A DNA stretch of 64,000 nucleotides. Source: an uncultured Lachnospiraceae bacterium. Its GTDB lineage: Bacteria; Bacillota; Clostridia; Lachnospirales; Lachnospiraceae. Below, piece by piece: positions 33,619 to 41,927 of the stretch; positions within the stretch are counted from its first letter, which is position 1, and each line of letters opens with the position of its first letter. Made by a program: the position numbers and the translations under genes. The notes under the pieces are model-generated. The model saw only the letters and a list, made by a program, of their open reading frames with translations, searched no databases and was not told the origin of the DNA. Location: contig CATLAK010000001.1 in assembly GCA_949878435.1 (NCBI GenBank), positions 310,001-374,000 of the forward strand, given 5' to 3'.

Positions 33619-34743
33619 TTATTCCTGATTTTCCATCTGTCCCGCTTTTTCAAGTTCCGGATTCCCCGACTCCTGATTCTCCCTATCTAAGCTCTGCTTA
33701 TCATTCAAAACAGCAGCTTCCTGCTCTGTCTTTTCCTCCACGGATTTAGGCTCTGTCTCCGCCTTTTCAAAAGGAAATACAATTCCCCATTCCTTCCTGA
33801 TACTGTCCATGATCTTCATCACGCGGAGCGATTCGGCATGAGGCATTTCCGCGCATTCGATCTGGCGGCTGCGGATTGCCTTTACACTTGCCTCCACCTC
33901 ATATTCATAACCAGAAATCTGCTTAGGGCATTTGTACAGTCCAACTTTCTTGTAGAGAGAATCATAAACGGCTACGCTCTGGAAGTTATTGATATTTTCA
34001 ACAATAATAAAACCTTTTGTTCCATAGACGATGCCTTTCCTGTCGCTTAAAGAGACCATGGAACTGTTTAAGTGTGCCATCCTGCCGTCTATATATTGAA
34101 GGGTTATACTGTCCTGCTCATCCACGCCAGTATCTGTATAGGTACAAGATGAATGAATCTTGGCTATATTGTAGCCAAACAGCATCAGCGCGAAATTCAG
34201 CGGATAGATGCTTAAATCTAAAAGCGCTCCGCCTGCCAAATTGGGGTCCTTCATCCGTTCAAGGTGGCTGACGGCATACCCCAGATTCGCTGTAAGTGTC
34301 TTCGGCTCTCCTATCACACCGCTTCCAATCACTTCACGTATCGTGGTCAGCATGGGCATGTAGCGTGTCCACATCGCCTCCGCAAGGAATACGCCTTTCT
34401 CTTCCGATAATCTGATCAGTTCTTCCGCCTGCATGGCATTGGCTGTGAACGCCTTTTCGCACAGGACCGGCTTGCCATGCTCAATACACATCTTTGCGTT
34501 TGCAAAATGCTCTGAATGAGGCGTAGCGATATAGATCAAGTCCACCTTATTGTCCGAAGCCAATTCCTCATAGGATCCGTATGCTTTCTTGCATCCGTAT
34601 TTTCCTGCAAAAACATCTGCCTTAACCTTTTCCCTGGACGCAACCGCATAGAGTTTTACATTCTTCATCTTGTTAACAGTATCTGCCATAACCCCTGCAA
34701 TATTTCCTGTTCCCATGATTCCTATTTGAAATTTCCCAAGCAT
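33619..34743 (-). CDS. Gfo/Idh/MocA-family oxidoreductase with acidic tail
   Basis: A 374-residue NAD(P)-dependent dehydrogenase. The Rossmann motif IGIMGTGNIAGVMADTV is at the N-terminus, YIATPHSEHFANAKMCIEHGKPVLCEKAF near residue 70 carries the conserved EK, and GGALLDLSIYPLNFALMLFG the substrate-domain motif. It probably acts on a sugar or dihydrodiol. The last 50 residues are a Glu/Gln/Lys-rich low-complexity tail (EEKTEQEAAVLNDKQSLDRE) not normal for the family and perhaps disordered. CGGGAGGG lies before the ATG. Its promoter seems to overlap the terminator of the upstream SH3 gene. Confidence 0.88.
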   Translation of the reverse strand: MLGKFQIGIMGTGNIAGVMADTVNKMKNVKLYAVASREKVKADVFAGKYGCKKAYGSYEELASDNKVDLIYIATPHSEHFANAKMCIEHGKPVLCEKAFTANAMQAEELIRLSEEKGVFLAEAMWTRYMPMLTTIREVIGSGVIGEPKTLTANLGYAVSHLERMKDPNLAGGALLDLSIYPLNFALMLFGYNIAKIHSSCTYTDTGVDEQDSITLQYIDGRMAHLNSSMVSLSDRKGIVYGTKGFIIVENINNFQSVAVYDSLYKKVGLYKCPKQISGYEYEVEASVKAIRSRQIECAEMPHAESLRVMKIMDSIRKEWGIVFPFEKAETEPKSVEEKTEQEAAVLNDKQSLDRENQESGNPELEKAGQMENQE

Positions 34744-34788
34744 TCCACATATCCCTCCCGCATATCTGTCTTTCGCCTCTCAGCCAAA

Positions 34789-34841
34789 AAAAGCATTTTA
34801 CTTTGTAAGTATACTACATTTTCTTACAAAATAAAATGCTT
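34789..34841 (-). terminator. Terminator of the SH3-domain gene, with embedded promoter-like sequence
   Basis: AAAGCATTTTA / TAAAATGCTTT with an inner TTGTAAG / CTTACAA stem forms a long hairpin followed on the minus strand by TTTTTTT. The loop holds a TATACT -10-like element with TTTATT 16 bp upstream, pointing to the downstream oxidoreductase gene. Confidence 0.75.
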
Positions 34842-34845
34842 TCTG

Positions 34846-36141
34846 CTATTCTACATAATCTGATTTAACATATGCTGTCTGTCCGTTGTATTTAATCCTG
34901 CTCCAGCCGTCAGCCTGCTTCATAATCAGCTCCAATACATCTCCCTCATAGGCAGTTCCAATGGACTCTGCACTTGTACTGGCGCTCTTGCGAACCTTTA
35001 CGCTCTCGATTACCGTAACAGTTCCCATACTGGTTTCATTGCTGCTTGTCACAGTCTCCTCCGGCTCTTCCGGCGGCTGTTCTGCCTCCGCAACCTGTAC
35101 CTCTGTCTCATCCGCAGGCACTGCCTCAAGATAATCACTCTTAATAAACGCTTCTCTGCCATCATAGTCTACTTTACTCCAGCCGTTGCCCCTTTGCTCC
35201 AATAAAGTAAATTCCTGACCGATTTGAGCCTTATCTATTTTATCAGCCTCTTCACTGTCCGAAGTTCTGATATTAACCACATCTGTAGCACGTACCATCG
35301 TAATTATGCTGGGCACATCCTGCGTATCTTCTTCCGGTGTATCCGGCATCTCCTCTGGTGTATCAGCAGTTTCCGGTACCTCTGCCTGAGCCAAAATCTC
35401 GCCTACTTCCTCGTTGATCTTTTCTTTCAGATACGCGATAAACTCATTGAGCTCAGCATCTTCTGCCAGAAGTTCATTATATTCCACCACGACTTTATTA
35501 TTTAAGTCAACCACATCATCTTGTAAGGTAACCTCCTTGATGTAATTCCACACTGTATCATCATAGGTACCATCGTTAATGAAATAGTTTCCCGCTTCGT
35601 CCATGCCGATATAATAGGTCTGCATTCCCGGAAGGGATTTTTCTACATCCGTAAACTGTACTTCTGAATATACATACGCAACATAGGTATTTTCTGTTAA
35701 ACCCGGTTTTGTATATACCTCCAGCACAGGATAGGATTCAATATACTTACTTAATTCCTCCACACGTATGGTCTCAATCTCATTTAAATACGCATTCATA
35801 GATGAGATTGTCTGAATGTCTCCCGATGCCTGTGCATCATAATAAGTACGAATCAGGTTATTTATTTCCGGATGTGCATTTTCTTCCAATTCAAAGACAG
35901 GTGCTTCAAGACCTTCAACCTGGGAATCGGTTTCTTCATTAGAAACTGCCATTGCAGCCTCCTTTGCCTCGTTCTCCAAAGCCTCTCTATGATTGGCATT
36001 TACTGCTATCACAATTGTAAGAAGCACGCAAACAACTAGAACAAGCGGCATTACAATCTTGTTATGATCCATGACCCAGTCTCTGGCTGTCATGAATTTT
36101 TCCTTTAGCATATGCAATTTGTTCTGATCTGAATGTTTCAT
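34846..36141 (-). CDS. Membrane-anchored protein with two SH3b domains
   Basis: A 431-residue protein. A membrane helix near residues 28-50 (IVMPLVLVVCVLLTIVIAV) is followed by an extracellular region. Residues about 85-250 form an NTF2-like or unknown domain (NNLIRTYYDAQASGDIQTI), and after an acidic Pro/Glu/Thr linker come two bacterial SH3 repeats: VVNIRTSDSEEADKIDKAQ ... SKVDYDGREAFIKSDYL and VKVRKSASTSAESIGTAYEGD ... SRIKYNGQTAYVKSDYVE. Such repeats bind cell-wall peptides. The open frame continues upstream through a tRNA gene, which is not real coding; AAAGGAAAG before the ATG at 36141 decides the start. Confidence 0.88.
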   Translation of the reverse strand: MKHSDQNKLHMLKEKFMTARDWVMDHNKIVMPLVLVVCVLLTIVIAVNANHREALENEAKEAAMAVSNEETDSQVEGLEAPVFELEENAHPEINNLIRTYYDAQASGDIQTISSMNAYLNEIETIRVEELSKYIESYPVLEVYTKPGLTENTYVAYVYSEVQFTDVEKSLPGMQTYYIGMDEAGNYFINDGTYDDTVWNYIKEVTLQDDVVDLNNKVVVEYNELLAEDAELNEFIAYLKEKINEEVGEILAQAEVPETADTPEEMPDTPEEDTQDVPSIITMVRATDVVNIRTSDSEEADKIDKAQIGQEFTLLEQRGNGWSKVDYDGREAFIKSDYLEAVPADETEVQVAEAEQPPEEPEETVTSSNETSMGTVTVIESVKVRKSASTSAESIGTAYEGDVLELIMKQADGWSRIKYNGQTAYVKSDYVE

Positions 36142-36182
36142 AGCTTTCCTTTCTGAGTTTTTCATATCCAAGGTGATGCAAA

Positions 36183-36254
36183 TGCACCCGACAGGAATCG
36201 AACCTGCATTAAAGGCGTCGGAGGCCTTCGTTCTATCCGTTAGACTACGGGTGC
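36183..36254 (-). tRNA. tRNA-Arg (anticodon CCG)
   Basis: A cloverleaf of 72 bases on the minus strand: acceptor GCACCCG / CGGGTGC with discriminator A, anticodon stem AAGGC / GCCTT with loop CTCCGAC (anticodon CCG, reading CGG), and T-arm GCAGG-TTCGATT-CCTGT. CCA is not encoded. A promoter lies about 40 bases upstream, and the SH3 gene starts 41 bases after the tRNA. Confidence 0.95.
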
Positions 36255-36294
36255 ATATCATAAAATATTACAAATTTGTTACATCACCTTGAAT

Positions 36295-36323
36295 ATAATA
36301 TCATACGACTTTCAAATTGTCTA
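36295..36323 (-). promoter_or_regulatory. Promoter of tRNA-Arg (and possibly the SH3 gene)
   Basis: TAGACA (36318-36323) and TATTAT (36295-36300) on the minus strand are 17 bp apart, about 40 bases before the tRNA 5' end. Confidence 0.6.
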
Positions 36324-36350
36324 GTCCGTCAATTGTAAAAAAAGTGTGAA

Positions 36351-37319
36351 TTATGAAATCCAAAGCACTTTGTCCAGTTTTTTATTGTAAAAATAGACAG
36401 AATCTGCCAAAATTTCCTCTTCCGCCACCTGTGTGCGGTTGATTTCCGTCACAATCTCACAGAGCGCTTCCTGATCCGTATCTGAATCCGCCGGCACGAG
36501 AATCACTTCATGGACAGAACTGGGCAGAATGTAAAAGTTCCTGCCTATCTTTTCTGCAAATTCTTTTAGTACCCCCGGATAAAGCATGCAGGCGGCTCCA
36601 TAAAGCTTCTGTTTATTAGTGAGTACATACATGGGCATCTTCGTCTCTCCCACTTCCTGTTCCCACACTTCCTTAAGCAGCTCCGCTTCCACCCCTTCTT
36701 CCTGAAAAAGGTCCTCTTCTAATCCCTCCATAAGAATGCTGCGCATGACATCCTGCATGTTCTCGATTATGCTTGGGAAAAGAATCGGCGTATTCTTAAA
36801 TGCTGTCTGATACAGCGTATCCAGATCTGCCTCCCACTGCTTCATATGCGTATTGTAGACAAGAATCGCACCCTTTCCATAAAAAGGCGCCTCCTGAACC
36901 GTGTAGTAAAAGACGATTGCAAGGTTGTGAAACACTTTATGCGGAACGAGCTTTAGTAATTCCTTATTTTTTTCTGCGTGAACAAGTTTGAAGGCAAGAT
37001 TTTCCTTTGCCTTGTCAAATTCAACAAATCCTGACATATCAAGATTATCGTCAAACTCTGCCGCCTGAAAATAATCGTACAGCATATCCGCTGCTTTTCC
37101 AGCTTCTTTCAAGGTAATGCCCGGTTTGTAAAGATCATTGATGTAAAAGGTGGGGGATGTATTGCACCCCTTTCTCTTAGCAACGATTCCCGTAAGTTCA
37201 ATGCCATTGTTCTTTTTTACATTATGAGAAAATACAGAATAGTTATCTCCTAACTTTCTTTGAAGATTTTTTAGAATAGACTGCGTAAATGATGTGAAAT
37301 TCATAGATGTGTCGTTCAT
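36351..37319 (-). CDS. DUF5688-like protein
   Basis: A 322-residue soluble protein resembling the DUF5688 proteins frequent in Lachnospiraceae: an N-terminal helix (FTQSILKNLQRKLGDNYSVFSHNVKKNNGIELTGIVAKR), PTFYINDLYKPG, then LTNKQKLYGAACMLYPGVLKEFAEKIGRNFYILPSSVHEVILVP near the C-terminus. Its function is unknown. GAGGTATTT precedes the ATG. It is encoded between efp and the tRNA gene, and no terminator follows directly. Confidence 0.7.
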   Translation of the reverse strand: MNDTSMNFTSFTQSILKNLQRKLGDNYSVFSHNVKKNNGIELTGIVAKRKGCNTSPTFYINDLYKPGITLKEAGKAADMLYDYFQAAEFDDNLDMSGFVEFDKAKENLAFKLVHAEKNKELLKLVPHKVFHNLAIVFYYTVQEAPFYGKGAILVYNTHMKQWEADLDTLYQTAFKNTPILFPSIIENMQDVMRSILMEGLEEDLFQEEGVEAELLKEVWEQEVGETKMPMYVLTNKQKLYGAACMLYPGVLKEFAEKIGRNFYILPSSVHEVILVPADSDTDQEALCEIVTEINRTQVAEEEILADSVYFYNKKLDKVLWIS

Positions 37320-37367
37320 AAATACCTCGTTCTTTCAAGACAATTCCTTTATTAAGTAACAGAAAAA

Positions 37368-37390
37368 GACAATGACTTTACATCATTGCC
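37368..37390 (-). terminator. Intrinsic terminator of efp
   Basis: GGCAATGA / TCATTGTC on the minus-strand RNA (one G-U pair) with a 7-base loop, followed by TTTTTCTG, ends the aro-efp operon. Confidence 0.75.
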
Positions 37391-37421
37391 TTTCAGACTC
37401 TTTTATTGATAGCGCATCAGC

Positions 37422-37979
37422 TTATACTCTGGAGAGGTATTCACCTGTTCTGGTATCAATCTTAATCACATCATGCATCTCAACAAATAAAGGAACGTTT
37501 ACGCTGGCTCCGGTTTCAACCTTGGCAGGCTTGGTAGCACCTGTGGCTGTATCGCCTTTAAAGCCCGGCTCTGTGTCGATAATCTCTAATTCCACGAATA
37601 AAGGCGGCTCTACTGAAAATACGCTGCCGTTGTGGGAACAGATCTTAACCATTTCGTTTTCTTTCACAAATTTGAGTGCATCGCCGACAGTTTCAGCATT
37701 TAATGCAATCTGATCGTATGTTTCAACATCCATAAAGTTATACAGATCTCCGTCTGCATATAAGTATTGCATGTCTTTTCTATCAATACGTGCCTGTGGA
37801 CACTTTTCAGTAGGTCTGAAAGTCTTCTCCACTACGCCGCCGCTCTTGATGTTTTTCAGTTTGGTCCTGACGAAAGCTGCTCCTTTACCAGGTTTTACGT
37901 GCTGGAACTCAATAATCTGGTAAACGTTATTATCTAACTCAATTGTAATACCATTTCTGAAATCACCTGCAGAAATCAT
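37422..37979 (-). CDS. efp: Translation elongation factor P
   Basis: EF-P relieves ribosome stalling at polyproline. The 185-residue protein has the three-barrel layout: the modifiable loop [17 protein letters not shown] near residue 30, the middle domain with [15 protein letters not shown], and the C-terminal domain ending [33 protein letters not shown] lies before the ATG. It is the last gene of the yqeG-aroE-aroK-aroQ-efp run and is followed by a terminator. Confidence 0.97.
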   Translation of the reverse strand: MISAGDFRNGITIELDNNVYQIIEFQHVKPGKGAAFVRTKLKNIKSGGVVEKTFRPTEKCPQARIDRKDMQYLYADGDLYNFMDVETYDQIALNAETVGDALKFVKENEMVKICSHNGSVFSVEPPLFVELEIIDTEPGFKGDTATGATKPAKVETGASVNVPLFVEMHDVIKIDTRTGEYLSRV

Positions 37980-38049
37980 AATATACTCCTCCTAAATTTT
38001 TCACGTTATAATTCTTTACCAGTTTAATATAAAAATTGATATTTTTCAA

Positions 38050-38496
38050 CTACTTTTTCATTTCCATGATGAAATCAACAATAAAATCAATCGCTTCAAG
38101 ATATCCTTCCAGCCCGTGTCCGTAAATCTGCTTGTCACAGACTGGAGCCGTGACGGATATTTTTCGGAATTCTTCCCGCTTTGTGATATCTGAAATGTGA
38201 ATCTCCACTTTGGGCAGGGAAATGCTTGCAAGCGCATCCCGTATGGCATAGCTGTAATGGGTATATGCCCCCGGATTGATGACGATCCCCTCCGTCCCGT
38301 CAAAATACGCATCCTGGATTCTGTCTATCAAAGCGCCCTCATGATTGCTCTGGAAGACCTCTATGGAAATTCCTAAAGATTCCCCCTTTTCAGCAATCAT
38401 TTTAAGCAGGGCATCATAGTCCTTTGTTCCATACACACTTTTTTCCCTGATTCCGAGAAAGTTAAGATTTGGTCCGTTGATCACTAATAATTTCAT
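38050..38496 (-). CDS. aroQ: Type II 3-dehydroquinate dehydratase
   Basis: AroQ dehydrates 3-dehydroquinate in the shikimate pathway. The 148-residue type II enzyme has NGPNLNFLGIREKSVYG (with the active-site Tyr), FQSNHEGALIDRIQDA, and INPGAYTHYSYAIRDAL with the catalytic His region. The C-terminus HISDITKREEFRKISVTAPVCDKQIYGHG is typical. The ATG lies inside the aroK gene (35-base overlap). It is part of an aroE-aroK-aroQ operon. Confidence 0.97.
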   Translation of the reverse strand: MKLLVINGPNLNFLGIREKSVYGTKDYDALLKMIAEKGESLGISIEVFQSNHEGALIDRIQDAYFDGTEGIVINPGAYTHYSYAIRDALASISLPKVEIHISDITKREEFRKISVTAPVCDKQIYGHGLEGYLEAIDFIVDFIMEMKK

Positions 38497-39007
38497 GTTT
38501 TATAAGCTCCTCCTCTATCTGCCCTAAAATTTCATCAAACGATAAATCCGAAACATCCAGCACCACATCGGCACAGGCTTTGTAGACGGGCGCCCTCTGT
38601 TCCAGCAAGGTCCTGATTCTTTCTTTAGGATTCTCTACCTGTAAAAGAGGTCTTGTGGTGTCTGTCTTTAACCGCTCATAAACAGCCTCCGGCGTCGCCT
38701 GCAGGTAAATTACGGTACCTAACGCCTTAAGAAGCGCATGATTTTCTTCCCGCATGGGCAGACCGCCCCCTACGGAAATGATTTGCTGATCTGCCGTCCG
38801 GATCAGTTCCCTTAAGCAGTCTGTTTCCATCCTCCGAAAGGTTTCCTCCCCACTTTGGGCAAAAATCTCCGACACCGTTTTCTTCTGCTTTTGCTCAATC
38901 CATTTGTCCGTATCAATCATCGTGCGCTTTAACTGATAAGACAGGCGGATGCCCACGCTGGTTTTTCCGCTGCCCATAAACCCAATCAAAATAATATTAT
39001 CCTTCAT
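38462..39007 (-). CDS. aroK: Shikimate kinase
   Basis: AroK phosphorylates shikimate. The 181-residue P-loop kinase has GFMGSGKTSVG at residue 10, DTDKWIEQ (shikimate-binding Asp), ETFRRMETDCLREL (Arg), and SVGGGLPMREEN. The RPLL lid motif (TTRPLLQVEN) is present near residue 118. It begins 3 bases after aroE and overlaps aroQ, so the genes are coupled. The C-terminal helix is slightly longer than usual. Confidence 0.96.
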   Translation of the reverse strand: MKDNIILIGFMGSGKTSVGIRLSYQLKRTMIDTDKWIEQKQKKTVSEIFAQSGEETFRRMETDCLRELIRTADQQIISVGGGLPMREENHALLKALGTVIYLQATPEAVYERLKTDTTRPLLQVENPKERIRTLLEQRAPVYKACADVVLDVSDLSFDEILGQIEEELIKHEIISDQRTKS

Positions 39008-39010
39008 ATC

Positions 39011-39877
39011 CTATATTCCTATTTTTTCCTTCAGTACTTCGTACACCGCTGCCGCCATCTCCTCCGGAACAGCTATGTCGTTCCAGAGTTCATAGGCAAT
39101 GATCCCCTGATACAGAAGCATCTTAAGACCGTGGTATGCCTTTCCTCCCTGCTCTTTAACATGCTGCATGAACCGGGTATGAAAGGGTTTATATATCAGA
39201 TCATATCCTGTATGAATCTTATGATAGAATGCTTCATCCTCAATCACCGCCCGTTCTGTGTCAGGATAGAGTCCCACACTGGTCGCTTGAATTGCAAGGA
39301 ACTTACGGTCCGGGAGCTGATGATAGTCAGAAAGCGCCATGGGATGAATCACATTTTTTCCGGTCTTTGCATTAACTTCCCCGGCAACCGCCTGCGCTTT
39401 TTCTATGGAACGGTTGAGCAGATAAACCTTGGAGGCATTTTTAGATGCACATAAAAAGGCAACCGCCCTCGCCGCACCGCCTGCTCCAAGCAAAATAATC
39501 TCCTGCCCTTCTATCTGTATTCCCTCGCTGCTCATGGCACGGTAAAGCCCGGGCATATCCGTATTGTAGCCTTTAAAGCCGCCCTCCATGCGCACCAGTG
39601 TATTCACCGCACCGATTTTTTCTGCCAATTCATCTATCTGGATCAGTCCCTCCATCACCTGGCTTTTGTAGGGAACCGTGACATTTAATCCTAACAGATT
39701 TAAGGCATATGCCCCCTCCACTGCCGCCTGAATCTTTCCTTCGTCTACATGAAAGGGGACGTACACCAGATTATGGGAAAGCTTTTTGGCCAATGTGTTA
39801 TGGATAAGCGGCGATAAAGTGTGCTCCACCGGATTGCCGATTAATCCACAAGTTCTTGTATATCCGTCAATCGTCAT
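39011..39877 (-). CDS. aroE: Shikimate dehydrogenase
   Basis: AroE reduces 3-dehydroshikimate with NADPH. The 288-residue protein has the N-terminal substrate motif GLIGNPVEHTLSPLIHN, the catalytic Lys in GLNVTVPYKSQVM, GAVNTLVR, NTDMPGL, the NADP loop ILLGAGGAARAVAFL near residue 130, and the final GLKMLLYQGIIAYELW. GGGAGAGG precedes the ATG. It follows yqeG by 42 bases and leads the three coupled aro genes. Confidence 0.97.
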   Translation of the reverse strand: MTIDGYTRTCGLIGNPVEHTLSPLIHNTLAKKLSHNLVYVPFHVDEGKIQAAVEGAYALNLLGLNVTVPYKSQVMEGLIQIDELAEKIGAVNTLVRMEGGFKGYNTDMPGLYRAMSSEGIQIEGQEIILLGAGGAARAVAFLCASKNASKVYLLNRSIEKAQAVAGEVNAKTGKNVIHPMALSDYHQLPDRKFLAIQATSVGLYPDTERAVIEDEAFYHKIHTGYDLIYKPFHTRFMQHVKEQGGKAYHGLKMLLYQGIIAYELWNDIAVPEEMAAAVYEVLKEKIGI

Positions 39878-39919
39878 TTTTCCTCTCCCTTACAAATCAT
39901 AAAAATAAGCCGTATTTGA

Positions 39920-40441
39920 TTAACTCAAATATGTTTTACCCTCTTTTTTGCATCTGTGCCTGTAGCTTGCCAGTACGATTTTTTCTAAATAACGCTTCAA
40001 AACAATCTGTATTTCTTCCTTTTTGTCAATGGGCTTTACCAAGATTGAAAAAATACCCGTATTTCTGGCGCCCCAGACATCCGTAAACAGTTGATCCCCC
40101 ACGAAAAGCGTCGAGGCAGTATCTGTTCCCAGCATCTCCATTGCCCGCAGATATCCTTTCCGCCCCGGTTTGCCGCCTTTAAAAATGTACTGGGCATGCA
40201 CCGCATCATTGAACATTTTCACCCTTGGTTCTTTGTTGTTTGATAAAAAAAGAATAGAAAATCCAATCTCTTTGAGCCTTTGAATCAGCGCTATGCTTCT
40301 TTCGTCCGCCGGCGCTCCGTGAGGAACCAGCGTGTTGTCTATGTCAAAAATAATTCCCCTGTAACCAGATTTGTAATATTGGTCAAAATCTATGTTGTAG
40401 GTAGAACGCATATATACATCAGGATAAAACCGCTCCAGCAT
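39920..40441 (-). CDS. yqeG: YqeG-family HAD phosphatase
   Basis: A 173-residue HAD-superfamily IIIA phosphatase. The N-terminal signature LERFYPDVYMRSTYNIDF is that of YqeG, followed by the catalytic GIIFDIDNTLVPHGAP, ILFLSNNKEPRV, KPGRKGYLRAMEM and VGDQLFTDVWGARNTGI. In many Firmicutes yqeG lies next to aroE and ribosome-assembly genes, and PGP phosphatase activity has been described for relatives. AAAGGAGC precedes the ATG at 40441. A strong promoter lies upstream. Confidence 0.92.
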   Translation of the reverse strand: MLERFYPDVYMRSTYNIDFDQYYKSGYRGIIFDIDNTLVPHGAPADERSIALIQRLKEIGFSILFLSNNKEPRVKMFNDAVHAQYIFKGGKPGRKGYLRAMEMLGTDTASTLFVGDQLFTDVWGARNTGIFSILVKPIDKKEEIQIVLKRYLEKIVLASYRHRCKKEGKTYLS

Positions 40442-40479
40442 AATTGCTCCTTTCTGCTTTGTGCAATTATTTAGCATTT

Positions 40480-40508
40480 ATTGTATCATCAGGGCAGCCG
40501 GACGTCAA
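40480..40508 (-). promoter_or_regulatory. Promoter of the yqeG-aro-efp operon
   Basis: TTGACG (40503-40508) and TACAAT (40480-40485) on the minus strand are 17 bp apart. The remaining 180 bases up to the rubrerythrin terminator at 40688 show no gene or clear structure. Confidence 0.7.
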
Positions 40509-40687
40509 TGTTGTCACAGCAATGGAGAAATTTACGGAAAATTTACATATCCGGCTCCGCCATCCGGCATATGATTTGAAAAACAATACTGTAGCACAAC
40601 AATTTTTCAAACAGGAAGCTGCCTGACAGCCCACTCTTCACCAAATGAACGCCGCCACGCTTTGCGAGCCGGCTTATCGTAAATATA

Positions 40688-40715
40688 TTTGCCCCGCCGA
40701 AAACGGCGGGGCAAA
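40688..40715 (-). terminator. Intrinsic terminator of the second rubrerythrin
   Basis: A perfect 12-bp stem TTTGCCCCGCCG / CGGCGGGGCAAA with an AAAA loop lies 15 bases after the stop codon. The following minus-strand sequence is AT-rich (TATATTTA). Confidence 0.85.
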
Positions 40716-40729
40716 GCTCATTCCAACTA

Positions 40730-41275
40730 TTATTTGTAATTTTCTTCGTGCACTTCAAAATAACTCTGGGGATGATTACAGGTAGGACATACGTCCGGTG
40801 CCTTCGTTCCCACAACGATGTGTCCGCAGTTGCGGCATTCCCACACCTTTACTTCGCTCTTTTCAAACACCGCTGCCGTCTCCACATTCTTAAGCAAGGC
40901 ACGGTATCTTTCTTCATGATGCTTTTCAATCTCTCCCACAAGTCTGAACTTCGCTGCAAGCTCAGGGAAGCCTTCCTCCTCTGCCGTCTTAGCAAAATTC
41001 TCATACATATCCGTCCATTCGTAATTTTCGCCATCTGCTGCGGCAGCAAGGTTTTCCTTGGTATCGCCGATTCCCTTTAACTCTTTAAACCACATCTTCG
41101 CATGTTCTTTTTCGTTGTCTGCCGTCTTTAAGAAAAGCCCTGCGATCTGCTCATATCCTTCCTTTTTTGCTACAGATGCAAAATAGGTATATTTGTTCCT
41201 TGCCTGTGATTCCCCTGCAAATGCAGCCTCCAGATTCTTTTCTGTTTGTGTTCCTGCGTACTTTGTTGTTCCCAT
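40730..41275 (-). CDS. Rubrerythrin (second copy)
   Basis: A 181-residue rubrerythrin, with diiron motifs [27 protein letters not shown] and [12 protein letters not shown], and a C-terminal rubredoxin domain with [10 protein letters not shown] and CPTCNH. It differs from the rubrerythrin at 5.9 kb in spacing and in being shorter at the loop between helices. TTAAGGAGG precedes the ATG. It follows the HAD gene by 11 bases and may be the last gene of the opu operon, linking peroxide defence to osmolyte uptake on one transcript, unless an internal promoter exists. Confidence 0.95.
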   Translation of the reverse strand: MGTTKYAGTQTEKNLEAAFAGESQARNKYTYFASVAKKEGYEQIAGLFLKTADNEKEHAKMWFKELKGIGDTKENLAAAADGENYEWTDMYENFAKTAEEEGFPELAAKFRLVGEIEKHHEERYRALLKNVETAAVFEKSEVKVWECRNCGHIVVGTKAPDVCPTCNHPQSYFEVHEENYK

Positions 41276-41286
41276 AATTTTCCTCC

Positions 41287-41913
41287 TTAATGGTTTTTAA
41301 TGACAGAAAGTAATTCTTCCGGTCTGTTCAAATAGTAATTTGCCGATATTGACTGCGTATGGCTGCCCCAGACTGCCAGCGCAAAGTCAACCCCTGCATT
41401 CTGTGCACACTGGCTGTCATGGATGCTTTCCCCAATAAAGATAACCTCATGCGCTGCCGTTTTGGTCCGTTCCATATATTTAAGGAGCGGATCGGCTGTG
41501 GGCTTATGTCCCAAAGTATCATCGGCACAGACAACTGTGGTAAAATACCTGCTGATATCCCATTTGCAAAAGTCCTGTTTATACAATTCCTGCGTCCGTG
41601 AGGATACAATGCCAAGCCCATATCCGTCTTCCGACAGTTGCTTTAAGAGTTCCGGGATTCCCTCATAAATGCTTACAGTATCTTCATACTTCTGCAAATC
41701 TTCGATCCATATCTGCATAACCTTTGATATTTGTCTGATTTCCAGCCTTTCTAATGCATCTTCCCCCGGGATTCCCAGCGCAAAAGTCAGCTCTTCATAG
41801 GAATACTGCTTCCCCGTCTCCTTGCGCAATGCCTCCTGCAGGGAATAAATAATTGCCTTCTCATTGTCTACCAAGGTTCCATCAATATCAAATACAATTT
41901 GTTTATACTTCAT
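41287..41913 (-). CDS. HAD-superfamily phosphatase (Gph/PgmB-like)
   Basis: A 208-residue HAD hydrolase with [13 protein letters not shown] (nucleophile Asp) at the N-terminus, a helical cap of subfamily [14 protein letters not shown] (motif II Ser), and [13 protein letters not shown] with [16 protein letters not shown] (motifs III and IV, where the usual GD-SxxD is GESIHD). It is probably a small-molecule phosphate phosphatase. It follows the opu substrate-binding protein by 14 bases. Confidence 0.88.
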   Translation of the reverse strand: MKYKQIVFDIDGTLVDNEKAIIYSLQEALRKETGKQYSYEELTFALGIPGEDALERLEIRQISKVMQIWIEDLQKYEDTVSIYEGIPELLKQLSEDGYGLGIVSSRTQELYKQDFCKWDISRYFTTVVCADDTLGHKPTADPLLKYMERTKTAAHEVIFIGESIHDSQCAQNAGVDFALAVWGSHTQSISANYYLNRPEELLSVIKNH

Positions 41914-41927
41914 CTTCGCACCTCTTT

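Noticed and set aside
36142-36261. N-terminal extension of the SH3-domain gene (frame open to 36261)
   Set aside because: It would be translated through the tRNA-Arg gene and has no ribosome binding site; the ATG at 36141 has one.
40444-40626. Short plus-strand frame of 60 codons
   Set aside because: No ribosome binding site, and it crosses the promoter of the yqeG operon; composition is not coding-like.
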